25,901 nucleotides of DNA from an uncultured Prevotellaceae bacterium (GCA_937916085.1 CALGGO010000075.1:1-25901); one strand, 5' to 3'; positions 7,142 to 14,330 are shown, counted from the stretch's first letter. The notes: generated by a model from the letters alone, not told the origin. Program-made: numbers and translations.

Positions 7142-7201
7142 CTTGCACTCGATTGATACGAAAGATAAAAATTGAATTATGTTTCTTATGTAAAATAATT
7201 A

Positions 7202-7215
7202 TGTTCTTTTGTCTA
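7202..7215 (-). repeat. right outer inverted repeat
   Basis: TGTTCTTTTGTCTA is the exact reverse complement of 6668-6681. It ends 19 bases before the menG start, so it lies in that gene's leader. Confidence 0.75.
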
Positions 7216-7234
7216 ATTTAACACCAGAAGAGTG

Positions 7235-7966
7235 ATGAAAGTTGAGGAGATAAAGCCATATAGCAGTGAGGGGGAGAAGGCTCGGCAGGTGGAGGCGATG
7301 TTTGACAGCATTGCGCCTGCCTACGACTTTATGAACCGCGCCATGACGCTGGGCATCGACCGGTGGTGGCGACGCGTGGCGGTGAAGATGGTGCGCAAGA
7401 GCCATCCGCGTCGCATCCTCGACGTGGCGACTGGCACTGGCGACTTTGCCATCGACCTCTACCGAAAGATAAAACCCGAGGCGGTGGTGGGCATTGACCT
7501 CTCACAGGGTATGCTCGACGTGGCACGCAAGAAGATAGCAAAGCGCGGTCTTGGCGATGCCATCACCGTCCAGCAGGGCGATTGCTTGGAACTGCCGTTC
7601 GAAGATGGCGAGTTTGACGCGGTGACGGTAGCGTTTGGCGTGCGCAACTTCGAGCACCTGCTGCAAGGCTATGAGCAGATGCACCGCGTGCTCAAGCCAT
7701 GTGGGATGTGTTGCGTGATAGAGCTTTCCACGCCCCGCAACCGTGTGGTGCGGTGGTTCTATGACCTTTACACCTTGCACATCATCCCGTGGTTTGGCGC
7801 ACTGAAATCTCACGACAAGAGCGCTTACCGCTACCTGCCGCAGAGCATCGCCGCCGTGCCTCAGGGCGAAGACATGCTCGCCATAATGCGCGAGGCGGGC
7901 TTCAACAACTGTAAAGTGAAACGCATGACCTTTGGCACCTGCTCAATCTACACTGGCGAGAGGTGA
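7235..7966 (+). CDS. menG: demethylmenaquinone methyltransferase (MenG/UbiE)
   Basis: An SAM-dependent C-methyltransferase that converts demethylmenaquinone to menaquinone, the last step in quinone synthesis. The family opening is present: VEAMFDSIAPAYDFMNRAMT followed by LGIDRWWRR. So are the SAM-binding motif LDVATGTGDFAIDL, VVGIDLSQGMLDVAR, and the C-terminal YRYLPQSI and TFGTCSIYTG. Length 243 aa is normal. ATG at 7235, preceded by AGAAG, is preferred to GTG at 7232. Since Bacteroidales use menaquinone, the menG reading fits better than ubiE. It lies 2 kb upstream of cytochrome bd, which would use the product. Confidence 0.93.
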   Translation: MKVEEIKPYSSEGEKARQVEAMFDSIAPAYDFMNRAMTLGIDRWWRRVAVKMVRKSHPRRILDVATGTGDFAIDLYRKIKPEAVVGIDLSQGMLDVARKKIAKRGLGDAITVQQGDCLELPFEDGEFDAVTVAFGVRNFEHLLQGYEQMHRVLKPCGMCCVIELSTPRNRVVRWFYDLYTLHIIPWFGALKSHDKSAYRYLPQSIAAVPQGEDMLAIMREAGFNNCKVKRMTFGTCSIYTGER

Positions 7967-7985
7967 GAATAGCAGCGTTCCGTCT

Positions 7986-8004
7986 GTTGCGATGCCATCG
8001 CAAC
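7986..8004. repeat. 19-bp palindrome, copy 1
   Basis: GTTGCGATGCCATCGCAAC: nine-base arms around a central C. It lies in the menG-pfkA gap, followed by AAACTAAACTAATA. An identical palindrome with a similar tail lies at 9380-9398. Confidence 0.85.
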
Positions 8005-8042
8005 AAACTAAACTAATAACAAAATACTAAAAACTAAATATT

Positions 8043-9023
8043 ATGGCAAAGATTAAGACAATTGGCGTGCTGACGTCGGGAGGTGATGCTCCTGGCATGA
8101 ACGCCGCTATCAGGGCGGTGACGCGCGCTGCAATTTCCCATGAATTTAACGTGAAAGGCATTTACCGTGGTTATCGCGGTTTAGTAGATGATGAAATTGT
8201 CGATTTCCATGCCGAGGATGTGTCGAATATCATCCATCGTGGAGGAACCATTCTTCGCACTGCGCGATGCAAGGAGTTTATGACTCCCGAAGGTCGCCAG
8301 AAGGCCTACGACAATATGCTCAAGCATGGCATCGATGCGCTGGTGGTGATTGGTGGTGACGGCACTCTCACGGGAGCAAGGCAGTTTGCCAGTGAGTTTG
8401 ACGTGCCCGTCGTGGGTATTCCAGGAACCATCGACAACGACCTCTATGGCACTGACCACACCATTGGCTATGACACGGCTCTCAACACCATCATGTGGTG
8501 CGTAGATCGCATACGCGACACCGCCAACAGCCATGAGCGCCTGTTTTTCATCGAGGTGATGGGACGTGAAGCCAGCTTCCTGGCACTTTACGGAGCTATT
8601 GCCGGCGGTGCCGAGGCGGTCATTATCCCCGAACTTGCCATAGAGGGCGACCAGCTTGCGAAGCTCATCGAACACGGCTTCCGCACCACCAAGAAATCGT
8701 CGATAGTGCTTGTTGCCGAGAATCCTGTCACGGGCGGTGCTATGCAGCTTGCCGAGCGGGTGCGCCAGGAGTATCCTCGGTATGATGTGCGCGTGACCAT
8801 TCTCGGTCACCTGCAACGTGGCGGTTCTCCCACAGCGCAAGACCGCATCTTGGCGTCGAAAATGGGTGCTACCGCCATCGAAGCTCTTGTCGAGGGTCAG
8901 CGCAACGTGATGATTGGTGATGACGATGAACAGATGGTGTATGTTCCTTTCAACAAGGCTATTAAGTATGAGAAGACCATCGACCGCCACCTCCTTGAGA
9001 CGATTTCACGCCTCTCGAAGTAG
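8043..9023 (+). CDS. pfkA: ATP-dependent 6-phosphofructokinase
   Basis: Phosphorylates fructose 6-phosphate to the 1,6-bisphosphate, the committing step of glycolysis. At 326 aa it has the standard bacterial size. Visible motifs: TSGGDAPGMNAAIRAV (11-26), IGGDGTLTGA (103-112), GIPGTIDNDL (125-134) with catalytic Asp131, VMGREASFLALYG (172-184), and HLQRGGSPTAQDR. Gly in GGDGT and Gly in PGTIDND, instead of Asp and Lys, indicate ATP and not pyrophosphate as donor. The gene is followed by a strong hairpin that separates it from the cyd cluster. Bacteroidetes often hold several pfk paralogs, so this may be one of two or more. Confidence 0.93.
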   Translation: MAKIKTIGVLTSGGDAPGMNAAIRAVTRAAISHEFNVKGIYRGYRGLVDDEIVDFHAEDVSNIIHRGGTILRTARCKEFMTPEGRQKAYDNMLKHGIDALVVIGGDGTLTGARQFASEFDVPVVGIPGTIDNDLYGTDHTIGYDTALNTIMWCVDRIRDTANSHERLFFIEVMGREASFLALYGAIAGGAEAVIIPELAIEGDQLAKLIEHGFRTTKKSSIVLVAENPVTGGAMQLAERVRQEYPRYDVRVTILGHLQRGGSPTAQDRILASKMGATAIEALVEGQRNVMIGDDDEQMVYVPFNKAIKYEKTIDRHLLETISRLSK

Positions 9024-9048
9024 TAGGGGCGGTTTGAGTAAAGAAGCA

Positions 9049-9089
9049 AAAAAGTTACCTTTGGGTAATTTACCTTTGGGTAACTTTTT
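9049..9089. terminator. terminator after pfkA with an internal direct repeat
   Basis: AAAAAGTTACC (9049-9059) pairs with GGTAACTTTTT (9079-9089), an 11-bp stem ending in a T-run. The loop contains a further TTTGGGTAATTTACC, so TTACCTTTGGGTAA occurs twice in tandem and alternative smaller hairpins are possible. Confidence 0.75.
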
Positions 9090-9090
9090 G

Positions 9091-9098
9091 TATATTTG
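9091..9098 (+). promoter_or_regulatory. -7 promoter element of the DUF4492-cydAB unit
   Basis: TATATTTG is an exact TAnnTTTG match 28 bases before the DUF4492 ATG. No TTTG lies at the usual spacing upstream; the region is taken up by the pfkA terminator hairpin, so the two signals nearly overlap. Confidence 0.5.
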
Positions 9099-9126
9099 CA
9101 CACAACATTATTAACTAATTGAAAAT

Positions 9127-9348
9127 ATGCAAGAAAAGAAAGGCTTTTGGACACGTGCCGTTGACCTCTACGTTGATGGTTTCCGCTCGATGACACTAGG
9201 TAAGACCTTGTGGCTCATCATCGGCATCAAGCTCTTTATTTTCTTTGTGATAATAAAAATACTTTTCTTCCCTAATTTCCTATCCTCAAAGAGCGACACC
9301 GATGAGGGCAAAGCGCAATATGTGCGAGAGCAACTAACCAAGAAATAA
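9127..9348 (+). CDS. DUF4492 family small membrane protein, 73 aa
   Basis: A short protein with a cytoplasmic amphipathic start (WTRAVDLYVDGFRSMTLGKT), one transmembrane helix (LWLIIGIKLFIFFVIIKILF, about 30-49) and a charged tail. This is the DUF4492 pattern, found directly upstream of cydA in Bacteroidetes. By position it is a candidate small accessory subunit or assembly factor of cytochrome bd, comparable in place (not in sequence) to CydX. That role is inference. It shares the promoter region at 9091 with cydAB, though 107 bp of repeats separate it from cydA. Confidence 0.85.
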   Translation: MQEKKGFWTRAVDLYVDGFRSMTLGKTLWLIIGIKLFIFFVIIKILFFPNFLSSKSDTDEGKAQYVREQLTKK

Positions 9349-9380
9349 GTGTTAAGTTTTAAATGTTAAGTGTTAAGTGG
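9346..9380 (+). repeat. heptamer array that includes the stop codon
   Basis: Five 7-base units in phase: TAAGTGT (its TAA is the DUF4492 stop), TAAGTTT, TAAATGT, TAAGTGT, TAAGTGG. The last G is shared with the palindrome at 9380. The same unit, in the sense orientation, forms the array after porQ. Confidence 0.8.
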
Positions 9381-9398
9381 TTGCGATGCCATCGCAAC
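9380..9398. repeat. 19-bp palindrome, copy 2
   Basis: Identical to 7986-8004. It is followed by AAACTATAAACTAATA, a near match to the tail of copy 1, so the repeated block is about 34 bp. It lies between the two heptamer arrays of the DUF4492-cydA gap. Confidence 0.85.
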
Positions 9399-9399
9399 A

Positions 9400-9455
9400 A
9401 ACTATAAACTAATATCTATAAACTGTGAACTTTGAACTATTAACTGATAACTATC
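9400..9455 (+). repeat. heptamer array ending at the cydA start codon
   Basis: Eight 7-base units in phase, mostly AACTnnn: AACTATA, AACTAAT, ATCTATA, AACTGTG, AACTTTG, AACTATT, AACTGAT, AACTATC, then ATG. The array takes the place of a Shine-Dalgarno region. On the opposite strand the unit is nnTAGTT, the same family as the post-stop arrays at 1514 and 5582. Confidence 0.8.
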
Positions 9456-11042
9456 ATGGGTGATTTATTAATGACAGTAGTCGATTGGTCGAGGGCGCAA
9501 TTTGCTCTCACAGCCTGCTATCACTGGCTGTTCGTGCCGTTGACGTTAGGACTGGGAGTAATAATCGGTGTGATGGAGACCATCTATTATCGCACTCGCG
9601 ACGAGAAATGGCTCGCCACCACCAAGTTTTGGATGACCATCTTTGGCGTGAACTTCGCCATTGGTGTGGCAACGGGTATCATCCTCGAGTTTGAGTTTGG
9701 CACCAACTGGTCGAACTACAGCTGGTTTGTGGGCGACATTTTTGGCGCTCCGTTGGCTATCGAGGGCATCCTCGCCTTCTTCATGGAATCGACGTTCATC
9801 GCCGTGATGTTCTTTGGTTGGAAGAAGGTGTCGCCCAAGTTCCACCTTGCCTCCACATGGCTCACTGCCCTAGGTGCCAGCATCTCGGCGTTGTGGATTC
9901 TTGTCGCCAACTCATGGATGCAATATCCTGCCGGATGCACCTTCAACCCCGAGACCATGCGCAACGAGATGACCAACTTCTGGGAAGTGGCGTTCTCGCC
10001 GATGGCAATGGCAAAGGTGTTCCACACCGTGACCAGCGCTTGGGCACTAGGTGGGGCCTTTGTGGTGGGAGTGTGTGGATGGCTGCTGTTGAAAAAGCGC
10101 AACCGCGACCATGCCTTGCGAAGCCTCAAGGTGGGCGGCTGGGTAGGACTCATTGGCATCGTCCTCACCAGCATCAGCGGCGACACCTCGGCTGTGCAGG
10201 TCGCCAAGCACCAGCCCATGAAACTTGCTGCGATGGAGGGTCTGTATAAGGGCGAACAGGGTCAGCCGATAGTGGCATTCGGCATTCTCAACCCATCAAA
10301 GGAGATTGGCGACAGCATCGACCCCTATCTCTTCGACATCTCTATTCCTCACGGCCTAGCGTTCCTTGCCACTCACGATTTCAACGCCTTTGTTCCAGGC
10401 ATTGAGGATATAATTGACGGCAAGTCGATGGATGCCGACGGCAACGCCATCAACACCGTCTCATACGCCGACCGCATAGAGCAAGGAAAGCTGGCTAAAG
10501 ACGCGCTCGCAGTATATCAGGAGGCGCATAAAATAGGCGATAGCATCACCATGCAGGAGCAGGGTAAGGTTATTGAAGACAATTTCAAGTATCTGGGATA
10601 TGCCTATCTCGACAAGCCTGAGGAGGCGGTGCCCAACGTGCCCTTGACGTTCTACACCTTCCACCTGATGGTGACCATAGGCGGCTATCTGGTGATATTC
10701 TTTATTATAGTGTTGCTGCTGCTCTACAAACCCAAGTGGATTCCCTGGAAGGAGAAACTGGCGAAACCCGCCTATTGGCTAGCAGTCCTCACCATTCCGC
10801 TCACTTATCTGTGCTCGATGTGCGGATGGATTGTCGCCGAGGTGGGCCGTCAGCCCTGGACCATCCAAGACCTGATGCCCAACAAAGTTGCCATCAGCGA
10901 CCTCTCGGCAGGATATGTGCAGACCACCTTCTGGATTTTTGCTGTGGTGTTCACTGTACTGCTCATTGCCGACGTGAGCATCATCTGCAAGCAGATTACC
11001 AAGAAATCGAAGACCGACCTAAACGTAGTAGAAACAAAATAA
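9456..11042 (+). CDS. cydA: cytochrome bd quinol oxidase subunit I
   Basis: The haem-bearing subunit of the bd-type terminal oxidase in the inner membrane, which oxidises menaquinol and reduces oxygen to water with high affinity. At 528 aa it has multiple helices. Seen: WSRAQFALTACYHWLFVPLT with the haem-ligand His23 in the family position, FWMTIFGVNFAIGVATGI, the large periplasmic quinol-binding region (about 240-370), and GWIVAEVGRQPWTIQDLMP near the C-terminus. In Bacteroidales it supports nanaerobic respiration. It forms an operon with cydB (18-bp gap with GAGGAGG) and follows DUF4492. Confidence 0.95.
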   Translation: MGDLLMTVVDWSRAQFALTACYHWLFVPLTLGLGVIIGVMETIYYRTRDEKWLATTKFWMTIFGVNFAIGVATGIILEFEFGTNWSNYSWFVGDIFGAPLAIEGILAFFMESTFIAVMFFGWKKVSPKFHLASTWLTALGASISALWILVANSWMQYPAGCTFNPETMRNEMTNFWEVAFSPMAMAKVFHTVTSAWALGGAFVVGVCGWLLLKKRNRDHALRSLKVGGWVGLIGIVLTSISGDTSAVQVAKHQPMKLAAMEGLYKGEQGQPIVAFGILNPSKEIGDSIDPYLFDISIPHGLAFLATHDFNAFVPGIEDIIDGKSMDADGNAINTVSYADRIEQGKLAKDALAVYQEAHKIGDSITMQEQGKVIEDNFKYLGYAYLDKPEEAVPNVPLTFYTFHLMVTIGGYLVIFFIIVLLLLYKPKWIPWKEKLAKPAYWLAVLTIPLTYLCSMCGWIVAEVGRQPWTIQDLMPNKVAISDLSAGYVQTTFWIFAVVFTVLLIADVSIICKQITKKSKTDLNVVETK

Positions 11043-11060
11043 AAAGAGGAGGACACAACT

Positions 11061-12200
11061 ATGACACACGAAATGTTACAAAACTACTGGTGGCTGATAA
11101 TGTCGGTGCTTGGCGCACTGCTGGTGTTTCTGCTCTTTGTGCAGGGCGGTCAGTCGATGCTCATCACTACCAAGAAAGAGAAACGCCCATTGCTCATCAA
11201 CTCGCTTGGACGCAAATGGGAGCTCACGTTTACCACTCTGGTGACCTTTGGCGGAGCGTTCTTCGCCTCGTTCCCGCTGTTCTACAGCACCAGCTTTGGT
11301 GGTGCCTACTGGCTGTGGATACTCATCCTTTTCAGCTTTGTCGTCCAGGCTGTTGCCTACGAATACCGCACCAAGCATGGCAACGTGTATGGTACCAAGT
11401 TCTACGACACCTTATTATTAATAAACGGCTTTGCCGGTCCTGTGCTGCTCGGTGTGGCGGTAGCGGGAATGTTCTTTGGCGCCGACTTCACCGTTGAGAA
11501 GACCAATATCCTCGACGTTCAGGCAGCCACTATCTCGAAGTGGGGACCCCATCATGGTCTTGAGGCGATAGCCTGCTGGAAGAACCTGCTCTTCGGCTTT
11601 ATGGTGTTCTATCTGGCTCGCACACTAGCGTCGCTCTATTTCATCAACAACATCAACGACGACGAGGTGCAGCGCAACCAGCACAAGCGACTGTTTATCA
11701 ACTCCACAATCTTTGTGGTGCTGTTCCTGGCTGTGGTGGCGGTGATTCTCACCTCGCCCGGTGTGGAGGTTGACGATGCTGGAAATGCCATTTGGGTGCC
11801 TAACAAGTATCTCACCAACTACGTGCAGATGTGGTGGGCGCTGGGAGCTTTGCTCTTTGGCGTGTTGATGGTGCTCAACGGCATCATCAAGTCGCTGCTC
11901 AAGAGTGCCTACAAGAAAGGCATTTGGTGGGCTGGCATCGGTGCGGTGCTCGTGGTGATGAGCCTGTTCTGGGTGGTGGGCTACAACCACACTGCCTATT
12001 ATCCCTCGCTGCAAGACGTGCAGCACTCTCTCACGCTTGCCAACAGCTCGTCGAGTGAGTTCACGCTCACTGCCATGAGCTATGTGTCGCTGCTTGTGCC
12101 ATTTGTGCTTGCCTATATCGTGTGGGTGTGGCGCAAAATGGACCATACCAAGCTCACCGACGAGGAAATCAAGCAAGCAGGAGATGATGAAATTTATTAA
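11061..12200 (+). CDS. cydB: cytochrome bd quinol oxidase subunit II
   Basis: The second membrane subunit of cytochrome bd, pairing with CydA as its pseudo-symmetric partner. Length 379 aa and about eight to nine hydrophobic helices fit the family. The N-terminal helix VLGALLVFLLFVQGGQSML and LINSLGRKWELTFTTLVTFG carry its usual pattern; the QGGQ stretch is the Bacteroidetes form of the GFDLG-like region. The start follows a strong ribosome-binding site (GAGGAGG, 11045-11051). Its stop is followed directly by a heptamer array, with no clear hairpin terminator. Confidence 0.93.
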   Translation: MTHEMLQNYWWLIMSVLGALLVFLLFVQGGQSMLITTKKEKRPLLINSLGRKWELTFTTLVTFGGAFFASFPLFYSTSFGGAYWLWILILFSFVVQAVAYEYRTKHGNVYGTKFYDTLLLINGFAGPVLLGVAVAGMFFGADFTVEKTNILDVQAATISKWGPHHGLEAIACWKNLLFGFMVFYLARTLASLYFINNINDDEVQRNQHKRLFINSTIFVVLFLAVVAVILTSPGVEVDDAGNAIWVPNKYLTNYVQMWWALGALLFGVLMVLNGIIKSLLKSAYKKGIWWAGIGAVLVVMSLFWVVGYNHTAYYPSLQDVQHSLTLANSSSSEFTLTAMSYVSLLVPFVLAYIVWVWRKMDHTKLTDEEIKQAGDDEIY

Positions 12201-12291
12201 AATGCACAATGCTCAATCCACAATGCACAATGCACAATGCACAATGCACAATGCATAATCCATAATGCATAATCCATAATCTATAATCTAG
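12201..12291 (+). repeat. heptamer array, 13 units, right after the cydB stop
   Basis: Thirteen 7-base units without a single indel: AATGCAC is the founder form (five exact copies), drifting to AATGCTC, AATCCAC, AATGCAT, AATCCAT, AATCTAT and AATCTAG. It begins at the base after the TAA stop. The second half alternates AATGCAT/AATCCAT, as if two-unit blocks were copied. Confidence 0.9.
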
Positions 12292-12326
12292 GGTTTCTAG
12301 ATCTTCTAGAATTTCTAGATATCTAG
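12292..12326 (+). repeat. 9-bp array of TCTAG palindromes
   Basis: GGTTTCTAG, ATCTTCTAG, AATTTCTAG, then ATATCTAG (8 bases). The self-complementary TCTAGA recurs at about one turn of DNA. It continues from the last unit of the preceding heptamer array (AATCTAG). Confidence 0.8.
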
Positions 12327-12354
12327 AAAAACTAAAAACTCACAACTCACAACT
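12327..12354 (+). repeat. heptamer array up to the tonB-like start codon
   Basis: Four 7-base units: AAAAACT, AAAAACT, CACAACT, CACAACT, then one C and the ATG at 12356. It fills the position where a ribosome-binding site would be. Confidence 0.75.
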
Positions 12355-12355
12355 C

Positions 12356-12838
12356 ATGAAACGATATATATTGATTCTGCTTGCCATGGCAGTGTGCGCA
12401 GCGGGATTTAATGCCGACGCCAAGAAGAAACGCCGCAGCCACAAGCGCACAGCCAAGAAGACCATCGTGCAGCCCGAGCCTAAGGGATATGAGCCGCTGG
12501 AGGGCGACTATGAAGGCGTGATGGAGTATGATAAAGCCAAGTACCCACCCGAATATCCTAGTGGCAATGAGGGACTGATGAAGTACCTCTCCGAGAACAT
12601 TAAATACCCCAAGAGCGCCCAGAAGAACGGCGTTCAAGGTACTGTGGTGTTGCAGTTCATCGTGGAGAAATCGGGCGCGATAAGCAACGTGAAAGTGCTA
12701 AAGAGCGTTGATAAAGCCCTTGACAACGAGGCAGTGAGAGTGGTGAAGGCAATGAAGCACTTCATCCCAGGCTACAACGAAGACCACGCCGCAGTGCGAG
12801 TGCTCTACACCCTGCCAGTGAAATTTAAGCTGGAATAG
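12356..12838 (+). CDS. secreted TonB C-terminal-domain protein, 160 aa
   Basis: A signal peptide (residues 1-22, ending FNADA) leads to a Lys/Arg-rich stretch (KKKRRSHKRTAKK, 23-35), a Pro-rich linker and a complete TonB_C domain (about 70-160). The domain shows YPKSAQKNGVQGTVVLQFIV, GAISNVKVLKS, LDNEAVRVVKAM and LPVKFKLE. TonB normally carries energy from ExbB-ExbD to outer-membrane receptors, but this protein is short, has no exbBD neighbours, and may be released instead of anchored if the signal is cleaved. Such stand-alone proteins are common in Bacteroidales and their role is unclear. The hydrophobic stretch could instead act as a membrane anchor. Confidence 0.85.
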   Translation: MKRYILILLAMAVCAAGFNADAKKKRRSHKRTAKKTIVQPEPKGYEPLEGDYEGVMEYDKAKYPPEYPSGNEGLMKYLSENIKYPKSAQKNGVQGTVVLQFIVEKSGAISNVKVLKSVDKALDNEAVRVVKAMKHFIPGYNEDHAAVRVLYTLPVKFKLE

Positions 12839-12840
12839 GA

Positions 12841-12910
12841 TAGGAGTGGGTAGGAGTGGATAGGAGTGGATAGGAGTGGGTAGGAGTGGCTATGAGTGAC
12901 TATGAGTGAC
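12841..12910 (+). repeat. 10-bp tandem array after the tonB-like stop
   Basis: Seven 10-base units: TAGGAGTGGG, TAGGAGTGGA (twice), TAGGAGTGGG, TAGGAGTGGC and TATGAGTGAC (twice), then a decayed TAGGGGCTTG. The stop codon and next bases (TAGGA) match the unit start, as if the array grew from the stop. A period not divisible by three places TAG in all frames. Confidence 0.9.
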
Positions 12911-12934
12911 TAGGGGCTTGACACTTGTCTCTTT

Positions 12935-13081
12935 TACTTAACACTTACCACTTACCACTTACCACTTACCACTTACCACTTAACACTTACCACTTAACAC
13001 TTGCCACTTACCACTTAACACTTAACACTTGCCACTTGTCACTTAACACTTACCACTTAAAACTTACCACTTAAAACTTAA
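12935..13081 (-). repeat. heptamer array, 21 units, after the porQ stop
   Basis: Twenty-one 7-base units with no indel; on the plus strand mainly CACTTAC, CACTTAA and CACTTGC. Read in the sense of porQ (minus) the units are GTAAGTG and TTAAGTG, starting four bases after the porQ TAA. Five identical consecutive copies (12942-12976) suggest recent expansion. Confidence 0.92.
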
Positions 13082-13085
13082 CATT

Positions 13086-14120
13086 TTACCTCATCAGCTC
13101 TCCTATGGAGGTGGTGAGGTTTACCATGAATGTGGTGGCGCCAGTGTGGGGTTGTGCGAAGGCAACGCCGAAGCCGAAGGCTTTGACTTTCATGCCGCCG
13201 CCAATGGAGAATCCCGACAGGAAGTTGCGCTTGTAGGTGCTCATGTCGGTGCGTGTCTTGTAGTTGTAACCAGCGGCAATGTAGATGTTGCTCGATGGCA
13301 GGTATTCGATGCCAAAGACTAGGTGGCGGAAGAGGTTGCTGGCAAACTTGTCCTTCTCCACGAGGTCGCTCGACGTGTTGTTCTTGTCGGCAGGCTCGTA
13401 GTAAGGGAGTTTCCATTTTGAGAGGTTATAGGCGGTGACCGAGAGTCGGAACGGTGTAGAGCCTAATCCCTTGCTGAAACCCAGCTGGATGTCCCACGGC
13501 AGCTTGTCGCGTGTGTCGTTGAATTTCTTGACCTGACCTCCCAGGTTCTTTAACACGAGCGAGAGGGAGAGGTCTTTGTCGGGGTTGTAATAGTTGACAC
13601 CTAAATCTACGGCGATGGCACCAGCAGAGTAGGTCTCGTAGCTGGAGTGGACATACTTGAGGTTGATGCCGCCACGCAGACGGTCGCTGATGTCGTGAGA
13701 GTAGGTGAGGGTGAACGCCAAGTCGCTGGCGCTGAACTCGCCGGTAATTGCCCCGCTGGCATCGGTGGCGTTCATCTTGCCGTAGCCGAAATACTGAATC
13801 GCCGCTCCGGCAGCGCCATGCTCACCCACGCCTTGTCCATAGCGCGCTCCCATGAAATTGGTGCCGCCAATGTAACGCATATAGTTCAGCCCCACCTGAT
13901 GGTCAAATTCCTTGCCCAGCAGCGCGGGGTTCTGCTCCACGAGGTTGATGTCGTCGTCGATGATAGTAATGTTGTGCCCACCCAGGGCGTAAACATGCGA
14001 CGACACCGGCACATTCAAGAACTGGTAGGCCGTGGTGCCGTCTTGGGCGTTAGCTGCAATAGCTCCAATCGCCAAGAGCAGTAACGAGATTATATTTTTG
14101 GTCTTAAATATCATTGTCAT
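13086..14120 (-). CDS. porQ: type IX secretion system protein PorQ
   Basis: A signal peptide (ending AIAANAQ, about residue 25) precedes a beta-barrel-like outer-membrane protein of 344 aa. The family opening is present: AYQFLNVPVSSHVYALGGHN and IDDDINLVEQNPALLG; the rest alternates hydrophobic and polar strands with GGINLKYVHSSYETYSAGAI and SGFSIGGGMKVKAFGFGVAF. PorQ belongs to the type IX machinery of Bacteroidetes, reported to work with PorU-V-Z in anchoring cargo to A-LPS at the surface. ATG at 14120 or two codons later are both possible. Other T9SS genes are not nearby, as is usual since they are scattered. Confidence 0.88.
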   Translation of the reverse strand: MTMIFKTKNIISLLLLAIGAIAANAQDGTTAYQFLNVPVSSHVYALGGHNITIIDDDINLVEQNPALLGKEFDHQVGLNYMRYIGGTNFMGARYGQGVGEHGAAGAAIQYFGYGKMNATDASGAITGEFSASDLAFTLTYSHDISDRLRGGINLKYVHSSYETYSAGAIAVDLGVNYYNPDKDLSLSLVLKNLGGQVKKFNDTRDKLPWDIQLGFSKGLGSTPFRLSVTAYNLSKWKLPYYEPADKNNTSSDLVEKDKFASNLFRHLVFGIEYLPSSNIYIAAGYNYKTRTDMSTYKRNFLSGFSIGGGMKVKAFGFGVAFAQPHTGATTFMVNLTTSIGELMR

Positions 14121-14300
14121 TATTTAATAACGAGAAAAATGCGATTATAGTATTAAAGAGATTCCTATAAATTTATATTTGATGCTATAGTTGTGCCAAT
14201 TAATTGTTTAATTTTCCTTACATTAGCGAAGAAAAAAGCATCTTTTTGTAAAAAAACCAAAAACCTTATTAATCATTACCAAAATGAGTGCCTGTAGTTG

Positions 14301-14330
14301 TTGTTTTTTATAAAATCACCACTATATTTG
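14301..14330 (+). promoter_or_regulatory. promoter of the TonB-C/acyltransferase pair
   Basis: TTG (14301-14303), a 19-base spacer and TATATTTG (14323-14330) match the Bacteroidetes promoter pattern. The leader to the ATG at 14413 is about 80 bases. The 292-bp gap to porQ contains no other clear element; it is AT-rich. Confidence 0.55.

Larger units (their letters stand above)
6668..7215. mobile_element. putative small cassette bounded by inverted repeats, carrying a GxxExxY gene
   Basis: TAGACAAAAGAACA at 6668-6681 is matched by its exact reverse complement at 7202-7215. A near copy, TAGACATAAGAACA, lies inside the left end (6712-6725). A degenerate one lies inside the right end (7180-7193; minus strand TTACATAAGAAACA). 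The 548-bp interval is AT-rich between two GC-richer housekeeping genes and holds one gene, the GxxExxY protein. This arrangement suggests a small non-autonomous transposable or recombining unit. I see no target duplication and no transposase. The repeats could instead be regulatory or transcript-folding sites. Confidence 0.45.

Noticed and set aside
8181..8990. Minus-strand 269-aa open frame
   Set aside because: Antisense to pfkA, whose motifs are clear; the His-rich composition is a typical shadow of a GC-rich gene.
9049..9089. Riboswitch or attenuator upstream of DUF4492-cydAB
   Set aside because: The hairpin is a plain terminator for pfkA; no recognised riboswitch core is visible.
12935..13081. 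CRISPR array
   Set aside because: Units are 7 bp with no spacers, and no cas genes are present; it is a simple tandem array.
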